A DNA stretch of 15,372 nucleotides from Alphaproteobacteria bacterium (lineage in GTDB: Bacteria > Pseudomonadota > Alphaproteobacteria > Rickettsiales > UBA6187), in assembly GCA_024280585.1 (NCBI GenBank), contig JAJRPW010000192.1, positions 1 through 15,372 on the forward strand, in the 5' to 3' direction. Within the stretch, counting starts at the first letter, position 1; the number at the start of each line of letters is the position of its first letter. Both the position numbers and the translations under genes were made by a program. The notes below the pieces were generated by a model that saw nothing but the letters and a program-made list of their open reading frames with translations, did no database searches and was not told the DNA's origin. Positions 13,674-15,372 of this stretch are shown piece after piece.

Positions 13674-14600
13674 ATGGCTCATTTTATTGCAGATAAAAAA
13701 ACGCATACATATTTGCAAGACTGGTATAATTGGCTGGAGCATGAAAAAAACTGTTCTGAGAATACTATAAAAGCCTATCGTGATGACATGATAGGCTTTT
13801 TGTCATTTTTAAATGAGTATGAAGGCGGAGAAATTAGCTTTGATCTTGTTGCAAAGCTTCCTGCAAGAAGTTTTCGCGCCTGGCTGGCCAAGCGTCATCG
13901 CGATAATATGGCAAAAACATCATCTGCCCGTGCATTATCGGTTATAAGAAGTTTTTATCGCTATTTGGATATAAACAAAGATATTCACAATGCCGCCGCG
14001 TTTAATATAAAAGCGCCAAAAATTGGTAAAGCCGTGCCAAAAGCGTTGGATATTGATGAAGCGTTAGATTCTATGGATTCCATTGCATCGCTGGCCAAAC
14101 AAGGCTGGGTTGGCAAGCGCGACAAGGCGATATTGCTGTTACTTTATGGTTGTGGCCTGCGAATTGGCGAGGCTCTGGCCTTAAATATCAAGGATGTGCC
14201 GGCAGGTGATGCGCTACGAGTCGCAGGCAAAGGTAATAAAACCCGTGAAGTTCCGATTATTCCTGAAATAAAAGCAACTATCGACGATTATCTAACCTCC
14301 TGTCCACATACTCTAACAAAAAACGACCCATTATTCGTTGGAGTGAGAGGCAAAAGGCTGCTTGCTAATAATTATGCGAAAAAAATCGTCCAGCTGCGTG
14401 ATATCTTAGGCCTGCCGGAATCAGCAACAGCGCATGCATTTCGCCATAGCTTCGCCACTCACTTACTGGCCAAAGACGGCGATTTAAGAACGATTCAAGA
14501 GCTGCTAGGGCATGTTAAGCTTAGCACCACCCAAAGATACACCAAAGTTGACAGCAAACGCCTAATGGATGTTTATGATAAGGCTCATCCAAGGGGTTAG
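13674..14600 (+). CDS. xerC: Tyrosine recombinase XerC
   Basis: XerC, with XerD, resolves chromosome dimers at dif near the terminus; it acts with FtsK at division. The 308 residues have the N-terminal SAM-like core-binding domain (about 10-105) and the catalytic domain after 120. The catalytic set is intact: Arg163 (GCGLRIGEAL), Lys186 (GKGNK), His254 and Arg257 (HAFRHSFATHLL), His280 (LLGHVKLSTTQRY) and the nucleophile Tyr289. The absence of phage genes nearby and the alphaproteobacterial neighbourhood favour the housekeeping recombinase over an integrase, and XerC over XerD by context only. Its end overlaps the convergent gene by four bases. Confidence 0.9.
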   Translation: MAHFIADKKTHTYLQDWYNWLEHEKNCSENTIKAYRDDMIGFLSFLNEYEGGEISFDLVAKLPARSFRAWLAKRHRDNMAKTSSARALSVIRSFYRYLDINKDIHNAAAFNIKAPKIGKAVPKALDIDEALDSMDSIASLAKQGWVGKRDKAILLLLYGCGLRIGEALALNIKDVPAGDALRVAGKGNKTREVPIIPEIKATIDDYLTSCPHTLTKNDPLFVGVRGKRLLANNYAKKIVQLRDILGLPESATAHAFRHSFATHLLAKDGDLRTIQELLGHVKLSTTQRYTKVDSKRLMDVYDKAHPRG

Positions 14601-15139
14601 CGGAACCAGCCAGGTTCTCCATGCTCACCTCCAGCCGGACTTGGGGTTAAGGCTGGAAGGCTTGACTGGGAGGTATGGGAGCTAAAACCAGAAGAAAGAT
14701 CGGGGCTACTTTTTCTGCTTATCAGCCCACTTTGCTTACCAAAATTTTCCCAGGCTCGCTTAGATTTTTGTTTATCAGCTAAAATAACTCTGACAAATGC
14801 CCCTCTAAATTCGCCGGTTGGCTGATAATGGCTTGCAGGCAGGTTCATTTTTAAAGTTAGTCTGTCTTCCTTGTGGGTAATATTTATTTGGCCAATTTTT
14901 AGCCCTAATCCAATAGTTCTAGCCTCTTTTAGCTTAACTATAAAGGCTCTCTGCTCGTCTTGGTTTCCAAAGGTTTTTATAGAGAAACTCAGCTCTATCG
15001 TTACTTTTGTATCCAAAGGTATTTTATCACGAAGCTGTCTATTATAAACATCTTCGGCTTGCTTTTTAAATTTTGCAAAAAAGCTTTCCTCCGCTTTTTC
15101 TAATCCGCATATATCATCCGGTGGACATAACATAGCCAT
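14597..15139 (-). CDS. Unrecognised protein, probably 5'-truncated
   Basis: From the first ATG this gives 180 residues of no family I recognise. The body (30-130) alternates hydrophobic and charged residues as in beta-rich soluble proteins, for example VTIELSFSIKTFG. It has no signal peptide or membrane helix. The last 40 residues are Ser/Pro/Gly-rich, coincide with hairpin-forming DNA and look non-conserved. The frame stays open 32 codons upstream of the ATG to a TAA at 15236-15238, with coding-like content (YYIPPEGIGSKNRVFLYANE). That stop lies at the boundary of the terminal repeat at 15240, and no Shine-Dalgarno precedes the ATG. The original 5' end was therefore probably replaced by an insertion, making this a likely pseudogene. 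Confidence 0.55.
   Translation of the reverse strand: MAMLCPPDDICGLEKAEESFFAKFKKQAEDVYNRQLRDKIPLDTKVTIELSFSIKTFGNQDEQRAFIVKLKEARTIGLGLKIGQINITHKEDRLTLKMNLPASHYQPTGEFRGAFVRVILADKQKSKRAWENFGKQSGLISRKSSPDLSSGFSSHTSQSSLPALTPSPAGGEHGEPGWFR
14603..14657. other. Two hairpins at the xerC convergent end
   Basis: GAACC (14603-14607) pairs with GGTTC (14613-14617), and TCCAGCC (14630-14636) pairs with GGCTGGA (14651-14657). Both lie just past the xerC stop, inside the 3' end of the opposing gene. Neither is followed by a clear T run, so termination is uncertain; they may slow transcription from both sides. Confidence 0.35.
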
Positions 15140-15237
15140 ATTGGCAAGTTCGACTATAGAAATAGGATGTTTTTCATTTGCATAAAGGAAAACCCTGTTC
15201 TTACTCCCAATTCCTTCCGGCGGTATATAGTAAGGTT

Positions 15238-15250
15238 AGGACTTACGCAT
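15238..15250 (+). mobile_element. Terminal repeat of a second element (end only)
   Basis: GGACTTACGCA at 15240-15250 with TA immediately before it (15237-15238 on the plus strand) is identical to the terminus of the 238-381 element. The sequence after it differs from that element, so this is probably the end of a different member, perhaps an autonomous insertion sequence, continuing beyond the window. No inward partner repeat is seen before the window end. Confidence 0.5.
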
Positions 15251-15305
15251 TTTTCACCCACTAGAGGATAAACCCTGCTATATTTTTATTTTCACGAAGC
15301 AAGGT

Positions 15306-15372
15306 ATGTCGGATGAAGGTTACACGTTTAGATTATTGCCAATATTTATTGGTGAGTCAGAAAAACTATACA
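15306..15372 (+). CDS. 5' part of a possible element-borne gene (partial)
   Basis: A frame starting at ATG 15306 (MSDEGYTFRLLPIFIGESEK...) is open to the window edge, 22 codons. It begins about 66 bases inside the terminal repeat at 15240, a normal place for a transposase start. AAGG directly abuts the ATG, closer than a usual ribosome binding site. Too little is present to assign a family. It could be chance. Confidence 0.25.
   Translation, partial: MSDEGYTFRLLPIFIGESEKLY

Noticed and set aside
1..15372. tRNA, rRNA or CRISPR arrays
   Set aside because: I saw no cloverleaf-like segment, rRNA-like stretch or regularly spaced direct repeats in the non-coding parts.

Overview
The window is chromosomal DNA of a low-GC alphaproteobacterium. 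The main evidence is the gene order. hemE sits directly beside a DnaA-box-bearing, AT-rich gap, as at the Caulobacter and Rickettsia replication origins, and hemH, hemJ and rho follow. After them comes a TCA-cycle block in the order mdh-sucC-sucD-sucA-sucB, and then a transaldolase and xerC. The AT-rich composition, short dispersed palindromes, MITE-like elements and a toxin-antitoxin pair would suit a Rickettsiales- or Holosporales-like, possibly host-associated lineage. That placement is inference.

Region 1 (1-556): the 3' end of an unrecognised reading frame, then a 140-bp nearly palindromic element flanked by TA (238-381), then a gene-free AT-rich stretch with two consensus DnaA boxes in opposite orientation, which I read as oriC. 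Region 2 (557-4768): heme-synthesis genes hemE, hemH and hemJ, overlapping or nearly so and so probably one transcript, then a 361-bp leader with hairpins and a good promoter, then rho. Region 3 (4876-11978): malate dehydrogenase, both succinyl-CoA synthetase subunits, and the E1 and E2 components of 2-oxoglutarate dehydrogenase. Together they convert 2-oxoglutarate to succinate, plus malate to oxaloacetate. No E3 (lpdA) gene is present in the window. A palindromic repeat sits between mdh and sucC.

Region 4 (11994-12684): a compact toxin-antitoxin operon. It has a near-consensus promoter whose -10 box lies inside a perfect 6-6-6 palindrome (likely the autoregulatory operator), an AbrB/MazE-fold antitoxin, and a PIN-domain (VapC-like) toxin sharing an ATGA overlap. 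Region 5 (12708-14600): a three-helix membrane domain that runs without a stop into a complete FSA/TalC-type transaldolase with its own ribosome binding site, then xerC. Region 6 (14597-15372): a convergent unrecognised gene whose open frame extends upstream of its first ATG and ends in a copy of the same 11-bp terminal repeat that bounds the element beside oriC. A further partial frame runs off the window end.

I did not find a clearly unprecedented multi-gene system. The most notable observations are the origin with an adjacent TA-flanked palindromic element, the membrane-transaldolase fusion frame, the promoter-operator of the toxin-antitoxin pair (which may occupy the usual lpdA position), and the apparently truncated terminal gene.
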